Assembly: GCA_023898385.1 (NCBI GenBank) | Contig: CP060220.1 | Location: 1,302,001-1,366,000 of the forward strand | Length of the DNA: 64,000 bases | From: Pseudobdellovibrionaceae bacterium | Lineage (GTDB): Bacteria > Bdellovibrionota > Bdellovibrionia > Bdellovibrionales > UBA1609 | Reading direction: 5' to 3' | In this document: piece after piece, positions 26,749-36,454 of the stretch | Layout: the number at the start of each line of letters is the position of its first letter | Position numbering within the stretch: the first letter of the stretch is position 1 | Position numbers and translations under genes: made by a program | Notes under the pieces: model-generated | What the model was told of the DNA's origin: nothing | Database searches by the model: none | What the model saw: only the letters and a program-made list of their open reading frames with translations

Positions 26749-26937
26749 ACATCGGGCTTTGTGCCCGGCTCGTGCTCCCGTTGAGATGCCGCCACTGATG
26801 TATTGCGACACACAGGTGCGGCACTAGCTTCGCTTCAAACCAAAAAAGCCAGATAAAAATAGCCCAATCCGGCTTCGCAGGTTGTCAATCTCTCCTAATA
26901 TTATTAGTGTGCGTACCTTAAAAAAGGGGCACCAAAT

Positions 26938-28470
26938 ATGAGCAACAAAAATGGTCATCTCGAACTGCGTAACGCCACTGTCAAAGACATCGATCAAATT
27001 GTCTCTCTCGCCACTCAAGTTTACGGCCCGTTAAGCTCCTACAAACCGGGCATGATTCGAGGTCAAATTTCTTCTTTTCCAGAGGGATGCTTTGTTGTCA
27101 CATTGGATGAAAAAGTCGTGGCCTATTCGGCAAGCCTTTTGATTGAAGAAGAAAAGGCCCTGGCCCCGCACAGCTGGAGAGAGATCACCGGCAACGGCTA
27201 TGGCGCCACCCACTTTCCCGATGGAGACATTCTCTATGGATATGAAACATTTGTCGACCCCGATCTTCGAGGCCATCGCATTGGTCAGCGGCTTTACAAT
27301 GCCCGCCGCCGCCTAGTCACATTTCAACACCTCAAGGGAATCGTATTTGGCGGAAGAGTTCCCCTATTTAGAAAACGCCAAAACAAAGTGAAGGATATTC
27401 AGGACTACATTGAAAAGGTTCGCAACAAAGACATCAAAGACCCTGCCCTTGGGTTTCACCTGCGAAACGATTTTCAAGTGATCGGCGTTTTAGAAAACTA
27501 TCTCCCCCATGACACAGAGAGCATGGGCTTTGCCGTTCACCTTAAGTGGAATAATCCTGAGTATTCCGAAGGCCGCAGCACAAAAAGTCCTGCATTAAGA
27601 CCTAATTCTGTTCGCATAGCTACAGTACAATATGAATTGCGGCCGCTGAAAGATTTTGAAGAGTTCTCAAGAATTGTTGAATACTATGTGGACGTGGCCG
27701 GAGATTACAAAGCTGATTTTCTGCTTTTTCCTGAGCTTTTTACCATGCAGCTGTTATCCATTCGCAATGAAGAAGTGGCTCCCGATGTGGCTATTCAGCA
27801 AATGACTGAATACACTGAAGACGTAAAAAATCTGTTTCAAAAGCTGGCTGTAAAATACAACGTGAATATTATCGCAGGCTCCCACCCCACGATGACAGGA
27901 AATACCGTAAGAAACATTTCGTATGTGTGTCTGCGCGACGGTACTGTTCACGAACAGGCCAAAATTCACCCCACACCTGATGAAAGGTATTGGTGGAAGA
28001 TCGAGGGTGGCGATGAGGTGAATGTCATTGACACTGATTGTGGCCCCATTGGCGTACTTATTTGTTATGACAGTGAGTTTCCGGAGTTGACCAGACACTT
28101 GGTCAATCAGGGCATCTACTTTTTGTTTGTGCCATTTTTAACAGACAATCGCCAGGCCTATTGCCGAGTCAAATACTGCTGCCAGGCTCGCGCCGTAGAA
28201 AACCAGATTTATGTGGCCATGGCTGGCAATGTGGGTAATTTACCGAAAGTCAAAAATATCGACGTGCAGTATGCTCAAAGTTGTATCCTCACTCCCTGTG
28301 ATTTTCCATTTGCCAAAGATGGAATTGCTGCTGAAACCAGCCCCAACGTGGAAACTGTAGCCATTGCCGATTTGCGCATTGATAGTCTACTTGAGGCCCG
28401 GGCCAATGGAGCCGTTCGAAACCTCAAAGATCGAAGGCACGATCTGTACTCTGTCGTATGGAATAAATAA
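26938..28470 (+). CDS. GNAT acetyltransferase fused to nitrilase-family amidohydrolase
   Basis: 510 residues. Residues 8-200 form a GNAT-type domain (VDPDLRGHRIGQRLYNARR is the acetyl-CoA loop). Residues 225-500 are a carbon-nitrogen hydrolase with the Glu-Lys-Cys triad E266 (LLFPELF), K342 (AKIHPTP) and C376 (LICYDSEFPE). The nitrilase branch hydrolyses or transfers C-N bonds in amides. The fusion is a known bacterial architecture; its substrate is unknown. The MFS permease at 28476 starts 6 bp after the stop, so transport and modification of the same amide or amino-acid derivative is plausible. No signal peptide is seen. Confidence 0.9.
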   Translation: MSNKNGHLELRNATVKDIDQIVSLATQVYGPLSSYKPGMIRGQISSFPEGCFVVTLDEKVVAYSASLLIEEEKALAPHSWREITGNGYGATHFPDGDILYGYETFVDPDLRGHRIGQRLYNARRRLVTFQHLKGIVFGGRVPLFRKRQNKVKDIQDYIEKVRNKDIKDPALGFHLRNDFQVIGVLENYLPHDTESMGFAVHLKWNNPEYSEGRSTKSPALRPNSVRIATVQYELRPLKDFEEFSRIVEYYVDVAGDYKADFLLFPELFTMQLLSIRNEEVAPDVAIQQMTEYTEDVKNLFQKLAVKYNVNIIAGSHPTMTGNTVRNISYVCLRDGTVHEQAKIHPTPDERYWWKIEGGDEVNVIDTDCGPIGVLICYDSEFPELTRHLVNQGIYFLFVPFLTDNRQAYCRVKYCCQARAVENQIYVAMAGNVGNLPKVKNIDVQYAQSCILTPCDFPFAKDGIAAETSPNVETVAIADLRIDSLLEARANGAVRNLKDRRHDLYSVVWNK

Positions 28471-28475
28471 CGTCT

Positions 28476-29714
28476 ATGAAGTCTTTGGCTGCAACGACGA
28501 AAGGTCGCCGCCTTTTATTTTTTCTGCTCTATATTAGCGAAGGTGCCCCCATCGGATTTATCTGGTGGACTTTACCGACTCTTATGAAAACAGCTGGCGT
28601 TGATACGGCTGACATTGCTGAGCTGTCGGCTCTGCTTGTGATACCATGGACGCTTAAAATTTTCTGGGCTCCGGCGGTGGACGTTCTGCAGTTTAAAAAA
28701 TGGAATCTACGAATGACCATTGCCGTATGCCAAATAATCATGGGGCTTACTATTTTGCCTCTGGCATTTATGGACCTTGGCACCCAACTCGGATGGGTGA
28801 AAATCATTCTCTTGGTGCATGCGCTTTTTGCCGCTACCCAGGACGTGGCTATCGATGCGTGGGCCATTAAGACTACAGACCCCAGCGAGCACGGTCGAAT
28901 TAACGGTTACATGCAAATGGGCATGCTTACAGGACGATGGATTTTTGCGTCCGGCTTTTTGCTACTTTCGTCGGTGCTCTCCACAACACTAGTGGTATTT
29001 TCTTTGGCCTCAGTGATTTGGCTTTTGGTTTTGGTTGTTTTATTTAATCCAGACCCCAGCCTCACCGTGGCATTGCCTCGCAGTTTTAAAGATCGGTTTT
29101 TTGATTTTCATAAAAACATTTGGCAAGTGTTTACACGAAAACGCACATGGGCTGGATTGGCGTTTGCTGGTGTTGCTGGCACCGGGCTTCATGCCACCAC
29201 AGCGGTACTTGGCCCCTACTTTATGGAAAAAGGTTTAGCCGAAACGGCACTGAGCCATTTTTTTACATTTAATTTGGTCACGTTGTTCATTGGATCTTAC
29301 CTAGGTGGTATTGCCGCAGACCGCTTCGGCCACCGAAAAAGCACCGGTTATTTTTTGGTATTAATTGCCGCCATTGCATTTGTCATCTCAGGCGCTGATC
29401 ACTTCATAAAAGCTGGCGATTCGCAACTATATTTACTATATGGCCTGTTTCAACTCATGCACTTCGCTATCGGGCTATTTACAGCTTCCTCCTATGCCAT
29501 GCTCATGGATTTAACCGACAAAGACGTGAGTGCCACGCAGTATTCGGCCTATATGGGTGCTGTGAATGCGTGCGAGTCATGGACGGGCTATTCTTTTGCG
29601 GCTGCCTATCGCAGCACAAGTTCTTATGCCTTTAGCTTTTCCCTATTTGCGGCATTGTCATTGCTGGGGCTTCTGATATTGCCGATCCTGCGGCGGTTAA
29701 AGGCAAATCGCTAA
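28476..29714 (+). CDS. MFS permease, AmpG/PAT-like
   Basis: 412 residues with about twelve hydrophobic segments. The N-terminal LYISEGAPIGFIWWTLPTLMK, the LVIPWTLKIFWAPAVD motif and FAATQDVAIDAWAI are characteristic of the AmpG/acetyl-CoA transporter branch of the major facilitator superfamily. AmpG imports anhydro-muropeptides for recycling, but the identity of the substrate here is not certain. It is directly downstream of the GNAT-nitrilase gene and probably in the same operon. It ends in a 4-bp convergent overlap with the gene at 29711. Confidence 0.83.
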   Translation: MKSLAATTKGRRLLFFLLYISEGAPIGFIWWTLPTLMKTAGVDTADIAELSALLVIPWTLKIFWAPAVDVLQFKKWNLRMTIAVCQIIMGLTILPLAFMDLGTQLGWVKIILLVHALFAATQDVAIDAWAIKTTDPSEHGRINGYMQMGMLTGRWIFASGFLLLSSVLSTTLVVFSLASVIWLLVLVVLFNPDPSLTVALPRSFKDRFFDFHKNIWQVFTRKRTWAGLAFAGVAGTGLHATTAVLGPYFMEKGLAETALSHFFTFNLVTLFIGSYLGGIAADRFGHRKSTGYFLVLIAAIAFVISGADHFIKAGDSQLYLLYGLFQLMHFAIGLFTASSYAMLMDLTDKDVSATQYSAYMGAVNACESWTGYSFAAAYRSTSSYAFSFSLFAALSLLGLLILPILRRLKANR

Positions 29715-30193
29715 CGCCCTGTCGCCGCAAAAGGAAGCAGGTACCTGGTGTTGAGGGTTGTTGTTCCGGCCTCTACGTTTTGGGTGAGTAGCAGTTCATC
29801 CACATTAGCTTTTGAATCTAGCGTGATCATGAAACTACTTCCGCTAAACGCGCTGGGAGTTGATTTTTCACTGCGATCAAAAACCCAATACAGCACTTGG
29901 TAGGCTACCTGTTCTTTTTTGTTGGGTCCTATTTTTTTAACCACTAGATGGACATAGAACTCTTTATGTATGCCTCGGTCATTTTTGCATTCCACCAGCC
30001 AGTCATCGTTAGCCTTCGGAGACCGATCGAAATCACAGGGCATCTCCCAAGAACCATCTTCTGAGGCGTAGGTAAAATCGAATGGCTTTCCGATGGGTGC
30101 GACAGCGGGTTTTGCAGCTCGTGCGACAGTTGAAAAAAGCATCATACATGCCATTAACAGGACCAGCGTATCAGCTTGTATTTGTCTAACCAT
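29711..30193 (-). CDS. Predicted periplasmic protein, unknown function
   Basis: 160 residues from the ATG at 30193; upstream in-frame codons run into the M48 peptidase gene. The signal peptide (MVRQIQADTLVLLMACMMLFSTVARAA) ends in an AxA site. The mature part is beta-rich (FDFTYASEDGSWEMPCDFDRS) with two cysteines that could form a disulfide. I do not recognise the family. It follows the M48 peptidase by 10 bp and probably shares its transcript, so a role with the peptidase at the envelope is possible. Confidence 0.58.
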   Translation of the reverse strand: MVRQIQADTLVLLMACMMLFSTVARAAKPAVAPIGKPFDFTYASEDGSWEMPCDFDRSPKANDDWLVECKNDRGIHKEFYVHLVVKKIGPNKKEQVAYQVLYWVFDRSEKSTPSAFSGSSFMITLDSKANVDELLLTQNVEAGTTTLNTRYLLPFAATGR

Positions 30194-30203
30194 CGTCACA
30201 GTA

Positions 30204-31241
30204 TCACTTCCGTTCTTTTTTTGTTTTTTGCTCCACTTCTCGCAAATAAACAGCTCGGTCTGCTGTAATGGGGTGACTGGACAGTATGCCGAGCATTCTA
30301 TGAGTTTCTTGATTCTCATTTTTGCCTTTAGCGTGAAACTCTTCCATTTTATTAAGAGCCGAAATGAGTAAGTCTACGGACAGGCCTTCTTCGGCTAATT
30401 TTTTTGCCGCAAACACATCCGCCTCTTTCTCGTGGTCGCGAGAGTACGAAGCGGACATCAAAACCAACGGAATGTTGCTAAAATCACTAGCGCCCACAAT
30501 AAGCGACAAAAACACCATAAGGCCCGTCTGCTGAATCACCATTTGCAGTCCATGCCGATGCTGCACATGCCCCACTTCGTGCAATAAAACCGCATACACC
30601 TCATCAGGATTGTTTTTACAAACATTGAGCAAGTCCGTTGTGATATAGATGGTTCCCGCAGGCAGAGCAAAGGCATTTGGCCCGATTCGCTCAGACTGTA
30701 TGGGCCTAATATTCACTTTCTTGTCTTTGTACTTCTCTTCAACCTTCTTAAATAATGCGGGCGCCCACGGCCATTCAGCCAATGAAACCTCCTCAGATGT
30801 GAGGCCAAAAAACTGTTTTATTGATTTATTCGTGCCCTCTTCCACAAACTCGGCCCACTCTTGCGGCACCATATGGGCCGCAAACTTCGCAGCCCATGGC
30901 AACCCTTCCTTGTAGAGCATCCATGACAAGATCAAGACAACAATAGTGGCCAATATGGCCCACCCTAGCTGGGATTCGATTTTGTGAATCAATGACCACA
31001 GGTTTTGCGGCGGAAACAGTGTCTCCATGGCAGAAAGTTCTCGGGATTCAAAACGCGATCCATCGGGAAGATCCACAGTGCGGGCCACCTGGGCCAGGGG
31101 TTCGGACACGTTCACCTGCTTAAGCGGAAAAACTCTTAGCGCCCCGTCCACTTCAACATGCACCTGCCCCGCCCGCACAGAGATTTGTGCAGACACACGA
31201 TTCGAAGTCTGTCCATCATAGAGCCAACCAGAAACAACCAT
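30204..31241 (-). CDS. M48-family membrane metalloprotease
   Basis: 345 residues. An N-terminal region of about 90 residues precedes one membrane segment (residues 94-110, WAILATIVVLILSWMLY). The zinc site HEVGH is at residues 221-225, with the third ligand Glu in DHEKEADVFA. This matches Ste24/HtpX-like M48 peptidases that degrade misfolded or lipidated membrane-associated proteins; the exact subfamily is not certain. Its start overlaps the stop of the YjgN-like gene by one base (TAATG), showing translational coupling, a pairing (DUF898 plus M48) seen in many bacteria. Confidence 0.9.
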   Translation of the reverse strand: MVVSGWLYDGQTSNRVSAQISVRAGQVHVEVDGALRVFPLKQVNVSEPLAQVARTVDLPDGSRFESRELSAMETLFPPQNLWSLIHKIESQLGWAILATIVVLILSWMLYKEGLPWAAKFAAHMVPQEWAEFVEEGTNKSIKQFFGLTSEEVSLAEWPWAPALFKKVEEKYKDKKVNIRPIQSERIGPNAFALPAGTIYITTDLLNVCKNNPDEVYAVLLHEVGHVQHRHGLQMVIQQTGLMVFLSLIVGASDFSNIPLVLMSASYSRDHEKEADVFAAKKLAEEGLSVDLLISALNKMEEFHAKGKNENQETHRMLGILSSHPITADRAVYLREVEQKTKKERK

Positions 31242-32290
31242 TAAAATCCCAGATCAATATCCCAAAAATCAACGGCCGCATCAGCCACGCTGCCTTCGGC
31301 GGCTTGAGCATCGCCGGTGATTTGTTGAAGATAGTTGCCGTTCGGCGCTATGAGTTCCAGGTGTTCAATGCGGTATTTTCTTGTTCGATGCAAGGCCCAT
31401 GGAGTGGCAAGACCAAACGAGGAGATCACAGCCAATAAGTTGACAAAATAAATGCCCGCCATGGCCCTGGCCTCAAGCTTTCCACGAAATTTCACATCGC
31501 CAATACTCAAATCACGAGCCATTAAATTAGTCAGACTCGCTTTTAAAATGCCCGACGCCACCGCCATACCGCCGTAAATGAACACCGGAGCAATAACCAT
31601 CGTCAGTGGGCCCAACACTGAATTTAACAGGCCAACAATCGCCACCCCAACAACTGAAAATAAAACAATTATCCCGATGGACAAATAGATTGCCCCAAAC
31701 CAAGGCCCGGGCCGCCCTGCATATTTGCCAGAGGCTTTTCCATAGCTTACGTGATTCATAATAAAATCAGTGTGGCGATAAAGACCGTAGGGATAAGCCA
31801 AACCCAACGAGAGTAAACTCACAAAAAAACTCTCCAGATAGGTCAAGTAGGATTTCTTGTAGTCTTTTTGAAAGTTAAAGCGCAAATTTCGATAGGAAGT
31901 GTTTCGAAAGTTGAAGATCGCACCACGCACCACAATCCACGGAAATAACAGGGCAAAAAGAAGGCCCGCGGCAATTCCAATAAATGGATTAAACTGGGGC
32001 CCCACAGAATAAGCCAAAAACAGGATGCCTAAAATAATCCGCCCCTTTAAAATCTTGATGGGGTCGGCGTGATAGTCCAAACTGGCGCCATCGAGTATCG
32101 TATTTTTATAAAAGTACTTTCTAGTTCTGACTTTGGCCCACGCGGAGTAAATGCCCAATGTGACTACTGTCAAAAGTACATTTACGATCCAAATTTTAAA
32201 ATATTCGCCGGCTTTGCCACGAAATTCCAGGGAATAGGTCTTTTCTTGCATCAAACTGGGGTCACTAGAATCAATGGGTGAATCACTCAT
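31241..32290 (-). CDS. YjgN/DUF898-family membrane protein
   Basis: 349 residues from the ATG at 32290, which has GGAG 7 nt upstream; the longer start at 32356 lacks one. At least five or six hydrophobic segments are present (IWIVNVLLTVVTLGIYSAW, GRIILGILFLAYS, IAAGLLFALLFPWIVV, GAIYLSIGIIVLFSVVGVAIVGL, MAGIYFVNLLAVISSFGL). The motif FRGKAGEYFKIWIVN, with TLGIYSAWAKVRTRKYFY and a second WALHRTRKY repeat, is typical of DUF898. Function in other bacteria is unknown. The coupling with the M48 peptidase suggests that it is a partner or substrate. Confidence 0.85.
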   Translation of the reverse strand: MSDSPIDSSDPSLMQEKTYSLEFRGKAGEYFKIWIVNVLLTVVTLGIYSAWAKVRTRKYFYKNTILDGASLDYHADPIKILKGRIILGILFLAYSVGPQFNPFIGIAAGLLFALLFPWIVVRGAIFNFRNTSYRNLRFNFQKDYKKSYLTYLESFFVSLLSLGLAYPYGLYRHTDFIMNHVSYGKASGKYAGRPGPWFGAIYLSIGIIVLFSVVGVAIVGLLNSVLGPLTMVIAPVFIYGGMAVASGILKASLTNLMARDLSIGDVKFRGKLEARAMAGIYFVNLLAVISSFGLATPWALHRTRKYRIEHLELIAPNGNYLQQITGDAQAAEGSVADAAVDFWDIDLGF

Positions 32291-32512
32291 GGGGCCGCTC
32301 CGCTTGTTGAGGTACCGAGTTCTGTGGACAGTTAATAAGGATGGTACTTGAAACAAACCCTCATCTCAAGAAATGCCCCGTGAATTTATCCTCGTGCAGA
32401 CTCGAGTCCAGCCTGAAAATGACAGTCATTGACGGCACTAAAACGGCTTCAGCGTTCATGCTAGCCTTGTGGACAGTACTCATTTAATGAAATCCTGTGC
32501 ACAATAAAAAAC

Positions 32513-33145
32513 ATGATTATTCGAAAACTCTCCCTCACTGCATCGATCGCCCTTTCACTTTTAGCTACCTTCGCGCCAGCACAAGAATATGCGGCCAGCT
32601 CCCCAGGGGGCGGAGGAGGGTTTTCCGCCTCGCTGGGCCTTTACCAAGCAGATAGCAAAGTGCAAAGCCCTAGTGGCAGCGAAGACTCTGACCCCTACTC
32701 CGTGGGGATAGCCATTGGATACGATTTCGACTTCTATTGGGGTCATCTTTTCTCGCCTCAGCTGGGTTATATTCAACACGCCGTGAATTCAGAAGACGAT
32801 TACGGCAGTTATAAAATGACCACCATTTATGTGTTGTATGATTTTGTCTATAAACCCAGCTGGTTTGCGCAAAATATGTCCGTAAGATATGGCGTTGGCA
32901 ATTTCATTAAAAAAATTGACGGCGATGGCGGCACCGTCACTGTGCCCAACGGATCGGGCACCGCCACAGCCTATCGACCCGAGTCCTCCACTAGTCATTC
33001 AGGAACCTTTAATCTCGGATTGCAGTGGGATTTTGGGGCCATTCAAAAAACCTGGGGAGTTCGATTTTATGCTTTTGCATTTGATGTTTTGGATTCAAAA
33101 AAAATGCAACTTGCCTATCAACTTAATGGCACCTATTACTTTTAA
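32513..33145 (+). CDS. Predicted outer-membrane beta-barrel protein
   Basis: 210 residues. The signal peptide (MIIRKLSLTASIALSLLATFAPAQE) is followed by a Gly-rich region (SPGGGGGFSASLGLY) and alternating strands (YSVGIAIGYDFDFYWGHLF, YKMTTIYVLYDFVYKPS, HSGTFNLGLQWDFGA). It ends with NGTYYF, a C-terminal aromatic signature recognised by the outer-membrane assembly machinery. It probably forms a small eight-stranded barrel. The matrixin gene follows 12 bp later and may be co-transcribed. Confidence 0.78.
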   Translation: MIIRKLSLTASIALSLLATFAPAQEYAASSPGGGGGFSASLGLYQADSKVQSPSGSEDSDPYSVGIAIGYDFDFYWGHLFSPQLGYIQHAVNSEDDYGSYKMTTIYVLYDFVYKPSWFAQNMSVRYGVGNFIKKIDGDGGTVTVPNGSGTATAYRPESSTSHSGTFNLGLQWDFGAIQKTWGVRFYAFAFDVLDSKKMQLAYQLNGTYYF

Positions 33146-33157
33146 AGGACGGTCACT

Positions 33158-33904
33158 TTGAAACTCACAACCCTTTTTTCGCTTGTTGTTTTGTTTCCCC
33201 ATTTCGCCAGCGCCTTCATTCTTGTTGACCCTGACTACCACCTCTCTAAACCCGATGATACGGTGATCAATCTTGCCAGTGGCGCTTGTCGGGCCAATGG
33301 CGTCGCTGACAGTGAATTGCGCTCTGCCATTAGTGATGCGATCAATCGTTACTGGAACACGGTGCCTGAAAGTCGGTTGAAGTTTAAGCTAGGGTCCGAG
33401 GTTTCAAGACTCATCACCGACGTGGCCGAACCCGGCGAGGTACTTGTGGGCTGCCAAGACCTCGGCGGACTCAGTGGTCCCTCTGGAGTGACTGTGCCAA
33501 ACAATGGCAATGGCTCTGCCACTGTTTCTCTAAATAAAGACATGTTCGTGCCCAGTGGCTACCTTTATGAGGGCATGGTCTACGTATTGGCCCATGAACT
33601 CGGTCACGCCGTGGGCCTGGCCCACTCTGACGACACCGCTTCCGTTATGACGTACAACTCTCACGAGTGGCAACTCCCCGCTAAGTACCTTTCTCAAGAT
33701 GACAAAGATGGCGTGGTCTACCTGTATCCGAACAGCGCCTTTATGGGGGCCTTCGGAGGCTGCTCCGCTGTGGCGGCTACTCCCCACAGCAACGACCCTA
33801 CCCCTCAGCCCGAATGGGCCTGGTTCTTGTTCCTACTGCTCCCTTTAGGAATTCGATATCTACTGAATTACGATCTACGCAAAATATATTCGATGCTCAA
33901 ATGA
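33158..33904 (+). CDS. Matrixin-type metalloprotease with C-terminal membrane anchor
   Basis: 248 residues from a TTG start with AAAGGA 8 nt upstream. A signal peptide (MKLTTLFSLVVLFPHFASA) is followed by a metzincin domain with HELGHAVGLAH (residues 146-156) and the Met-turn SVMTY. A C-terminal hydrophobic stretch (PEWAWFLFLLLPLGIRYLL) followed by basic residues looks like a membrane anchor or sorting segment. Zn-dependent cleavage of proteins outside the cytoplasm is expected. Together with the barrel gene upstream it could act at the cell surface. The preserved motif indicates an active enzyme. Confidence 0.88.
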   Translation: MKLTTLFSLVVLFPHFASAFILVDPDYHLSKPDDTVINLASGACRANGVADSELRSAISDAINRYWNTVPESRLKFKLGSEVSRLITDVAEPGEVLVGCQDLGGLSGPSGVTVPNNGNGSATVSLNKDMFVPSGYLYEGMVYVLAHELGHAVGLAHSDDTASVMTYNSHEWQLPAKYLSQDDKDGVVYLYPNSAFMGAFGGCSAVAATPHSNDPTPQPEWAWFLFLLLPLGIRYLLNYDLRKIYSMLK

Positions 33905-33997
33905 GTTTCTTCAAACCCACCGCGGCCCCACTGAAAGTTCTTTTGCAGACTCAACAGAAAGTGGCTGTATGCGACCTTCATCGTGAGCTTTTGTGGC

Positions 33998-34243
33998 TTA
34001 TCCAACAAAAGCTCTGACGCTGATGTCCTCATCCAGCTTGGGCCAGTGAACCCCATACCCACTGGGCGAAATTTCAAATTCTGCAATTTCTTCAGAGCTT
34101 GCGGACATCAAACGGGGAAACCAAGCAATAGGAATAGACACGATTCTTCCATCGCTAATCTCGGCAGTTAGCTGATCATCTCCCACCTTGAGTGAAATAA
34201 ATGAAAGCTCATCAATCGAAACTTTTCTAGCTGTCTGACTCAT
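33998..34243 (-). CDS. DUF2442-domain protein
   Basis: 81 residues from the ATG at 34243 with GGAGG 7 nt upstream. The pattern DELSFISLKVGDDQLTAEI...DGRIVSIPIAWFPRLMSAS is the hallmark of DUF2442. The gene overlaps the DUF4160 gene by 17 bp. DUF4160-DUF2442 pairs are common, mobile, two-gene modules; they have been suggested to be toxin-antitoxin systems, with DUF2442 as the candidate antitoxin, but this remains a prediction. The codon phase and strong ribosome-binding site support real expression. Confidence 0.85.
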   Translation of the reverse strand: MSQTARKVSIDELSFISLKVGDDQLTAEISDGRIVSIPIAWFPRLMSASSEEIAEFEISPSGYGVHWPKLDEDISVRAFVG

Positions 34244-34574
34244 GCCATTGCCTCCAACTATCCAACAAAAACGCTTTGTTTTCATTAACGATTTCAACAA
34301 CATTCTTTTGGTCTTTTGACTTAAGATTGTAAACTTTAGAAACGGAAACAGGGTCCAACCAGACCTTCATTTCGCCATTTCTGCCAATCACGTGAATATG
34401 AGCAGGCTCATTCCCCTCTCGAGAGTAAAAGAAAAATCTAAATCCATTTTTTCTCAAAACAGTTGGAATGACCCACTCCTTTTTTACTTCTAACACTTCA
34501 AAACTAACCAATCTTTCAGGCTTGGTCAGTAAATACGAGAGACCAAGGCCCTTTTTTTCGGGTCGGCGCATCAT
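34227..34574 (-). CDS. DUF4160-domain protein
   Basis: 115 residues. The conserved core is GFRFFFYSREGNEPAHIHV followed by GEMKVWLDPVS, which identifies DUF4160. The N-terminal 40 residues are less conserved. It starts 9 bp after uvrC and overlaps the DUF2442 gene, so this module may ride on the uvrBC transcript. DUF4160 is small, basic and often found with DUF2442; a toxin role is suspected from gene pairing only. The start could also be the second ATG at 34571. Confidence 0.8.
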   Translation of the reverse strand: MMRRPEKKGLGLSYLLTKPERLVSFEVLEVKKEWVIPTVLRKNGFRFFFYSREGNEPAHIHVIGRNGEMKVWLDPVSVSKVYNLKSKDQKNVVEIVNENKAFLLDSWRQWHESDS

Positions 34575-34582
34575 GGATCATT

Positions 34583-36454
34583 CTAACTTGATATCTTTTG
34601 AATTTGAGAAAGAACCTTTTTTGCCAATGATTCATTAAATCCGGGAAGCTCTGCCAAATCACTGGCCGTAGCACTTTTAATGGCGTCCACTGATGAAAAG
34701 TATTGCAACAAAGTTTTTTTGCGCTTTTCACCGAGCCCCGCAACCAGGTCCAACTCACTTTCAAAACTCACTTCGTCTCGCAATTTCCGATGATAAGTGA
34801 TGGCAAAACGGTGCGCCTCATCTCGAAGACTCACCAAAATCTGAAGTCCTGACGAATGGTTCGAAAACATCACCGGATTTTGCCGGCCGGGAAGAAAAAA
34901 CCGTTCTCGCGATGACGCCACATCTGAGTCGCTAAACTCCCCCTGAGTTCTAGCCTTGGCCAGGCCCACCACCGGCACATCTTCTCTGCCAATGTCTTTA
35001 AGCGCCTGCAACGCCATTTTCAGTTGGCCTTTGCCGCCATCGATGACCACTAACTGTGGATCATCATATTCCGTGTGTTTAAAACGACGAGAAAGCACTT
35101 CTTTCATACTCGCAAAATCGTTGCTCCCCGTCACGGTTCGGATTTTATAACGACGGTAGTCTTCTTTTTTAGGCAGCCCTTCTTCGAAAACCACTTGGCT
35201 GCCTACACTTTCTAATCCTTGGAAATTGGAAATATCATAGCATTCGATTCTTTGGGGCAACTCTGGAAGCTTGAGCTTACTTTGAATCTCTTCCAATGCC
35301 ACTAGCCGGTTGTCTCGCTTAGTGGTGTGGTCTTTAAAGTGGCTTTCCGCATTAGCCTGGGCAATTTCCATCAGCTTCAACTCACCTTCGTCATGGGCAT
35401 GGACGAGAAGGGGCTCCTTGCCCTGCCGCTCTCTAAATACAGCAGTGAGAAGCTTTCTGATATCGCTGCCCAAGTCTACTGGTAGAATGATTTCATCGGG
35501 AATAATGTTATCGCTATAGTATTGGTTTAAAAATGACGTCATCCACTCTTTTGGGTCTTCATCCTGCGAGGCTACATTGAGCCGAGGGATAAAATGCGGA
35601 CGATTGCCGATCATACGACCTGCGCGTATATGCACAGTTTCAATAAGCGTTCCCGAGGTGTCTCCGAAAAAGGCAATCACGTCTTGATCTTTATCGAGGG
35701 CCGTACTCACGACCGATTGTTTTTCCCAAATCGCTTTCACAGCCTCAATACTGTCGCGCAATTTGGCCGCCGCCTCAAAACGCTCTTCTTTGGCCGCTGT
35801 TTTCATTCGCCGCTCTAATTGTTTGACTACTTTTTTATCATGGCCTCGTAAAAATTCTAAAGAATCGGCCACGTCATCTTTATACTCTTGAGAGGTGACA
35901 TAATTAACACAAGGAGCCGTACACCGACCAATTTGATAGGTCATACAGGGTCGTTTTCTATTTTTCATATACGCATCTGAACAGTCACGAATCTTAAAAG
36001 TGCGATTCAAAAAACGGATGGAATCGCGAACGGCCAGACCGCTTGTATAGGGGCCAAAATAAATGGACCCGTCACGAACCACTCGTCTTGCTAAATAAAA
36101 ACGCGGAAAATCCTGCTGCATAGTGCACTTAATATACGGATAGGCCCTATCGTCTTTGAGACGAATATTGTACCGAGGCCTATACTTTTTAATCAAACTG
36201 GCCTCAAGTAAAAAGGCTTCCACTTCTGTTTTTGTTAGCAAATAGTCGACGTGATCAATCTGCTTCACCAAATGCAGAGTCTTAACACTGTGGCCTTTGC
36301 TATTTGTAAAATAGGAACTCACTCGGGCGCGCAGACTTTTGGCCTTGCCCACATATATGACCTTGCCGCCCAGGTTTTTCATCAAGTAAACCCCGGGGGA
36401 CTTTGGGAAATCCTTAACTTGGTCTCTTATGTCATCAATTTTTTTCTGGCTCAC
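34583..36454 (-). CDS. uvrC: UvrC excinuclease subunit
   Basis: 623 residues, normal length. The N-terminal GIY-YIG nuclease ([29 protein letters not shown]), the cysteine motif ([25 protein letters not shown]), the UVR motif ([23 protein letters not shown]), the RNase H-like domain ([32 protein letters not shown]) and C-terminal HhH motifs ([13 protein letters not shown]) are all present. UvrC makes both incisions in nucleotide excision repair after UvrB loading. It overlaps uvrB by 20 bp, so the two are co-transcribed and probably translationally coupled. Confidence 0.97.
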   Translation of the reverse strand: MSQKKIDDIRDQVKDFPKSPGVYLMKNLGGKVIYVGKAKSLRARVSSYFTNSKGHSVKTLHLVKQIDHVDYLLTKTEVEAFLLEASLIKKYRPRYNIRLKDDRAYPYIKCTMQQDFPRFYLARRVVRDGSIYFGPYTSGLAVRDSIRFLNRTFKIRDCSDAYMKNRKRPCMTYQIGRCTAPCVNYVTSQEYKDDVADSLEFLRGHDKKVVKQLERRMKTAAKEERFEAAAKLRDSIEAVKAIWEKQSVVSTALDKDQDVIAFFGDTSGTLIETVHIRAGRMIGNRPHFIPRLNVASQDEDPKEWMTSFLNQYYSDNIIPDEIILPVDLGSDIRKLLTAVFRERQGKEPLLVHAHDEGELKLMEIAQANAESHFKDHTTKRDNRLVALEEIQSKLKLPELPQRIECYDISNFQGLESVGSQVVFEEGLPKKEDYRRYKIRTVTGSNDFASMKEVLSRRFKHTEYDDPQLVVIDGGKGQLKMALQALKDIGREDVPVVGLAKARTQGEFSDSDVASSRERFFLPGRQNPVMFSNHSSGLQILVSLRDEAHRFAITYHRKLRDEVSFESELDLVAGLGEKRKKTLLQYFSSVDAIKSATASDLAELPGFNESLAKKVLSQIQKISS

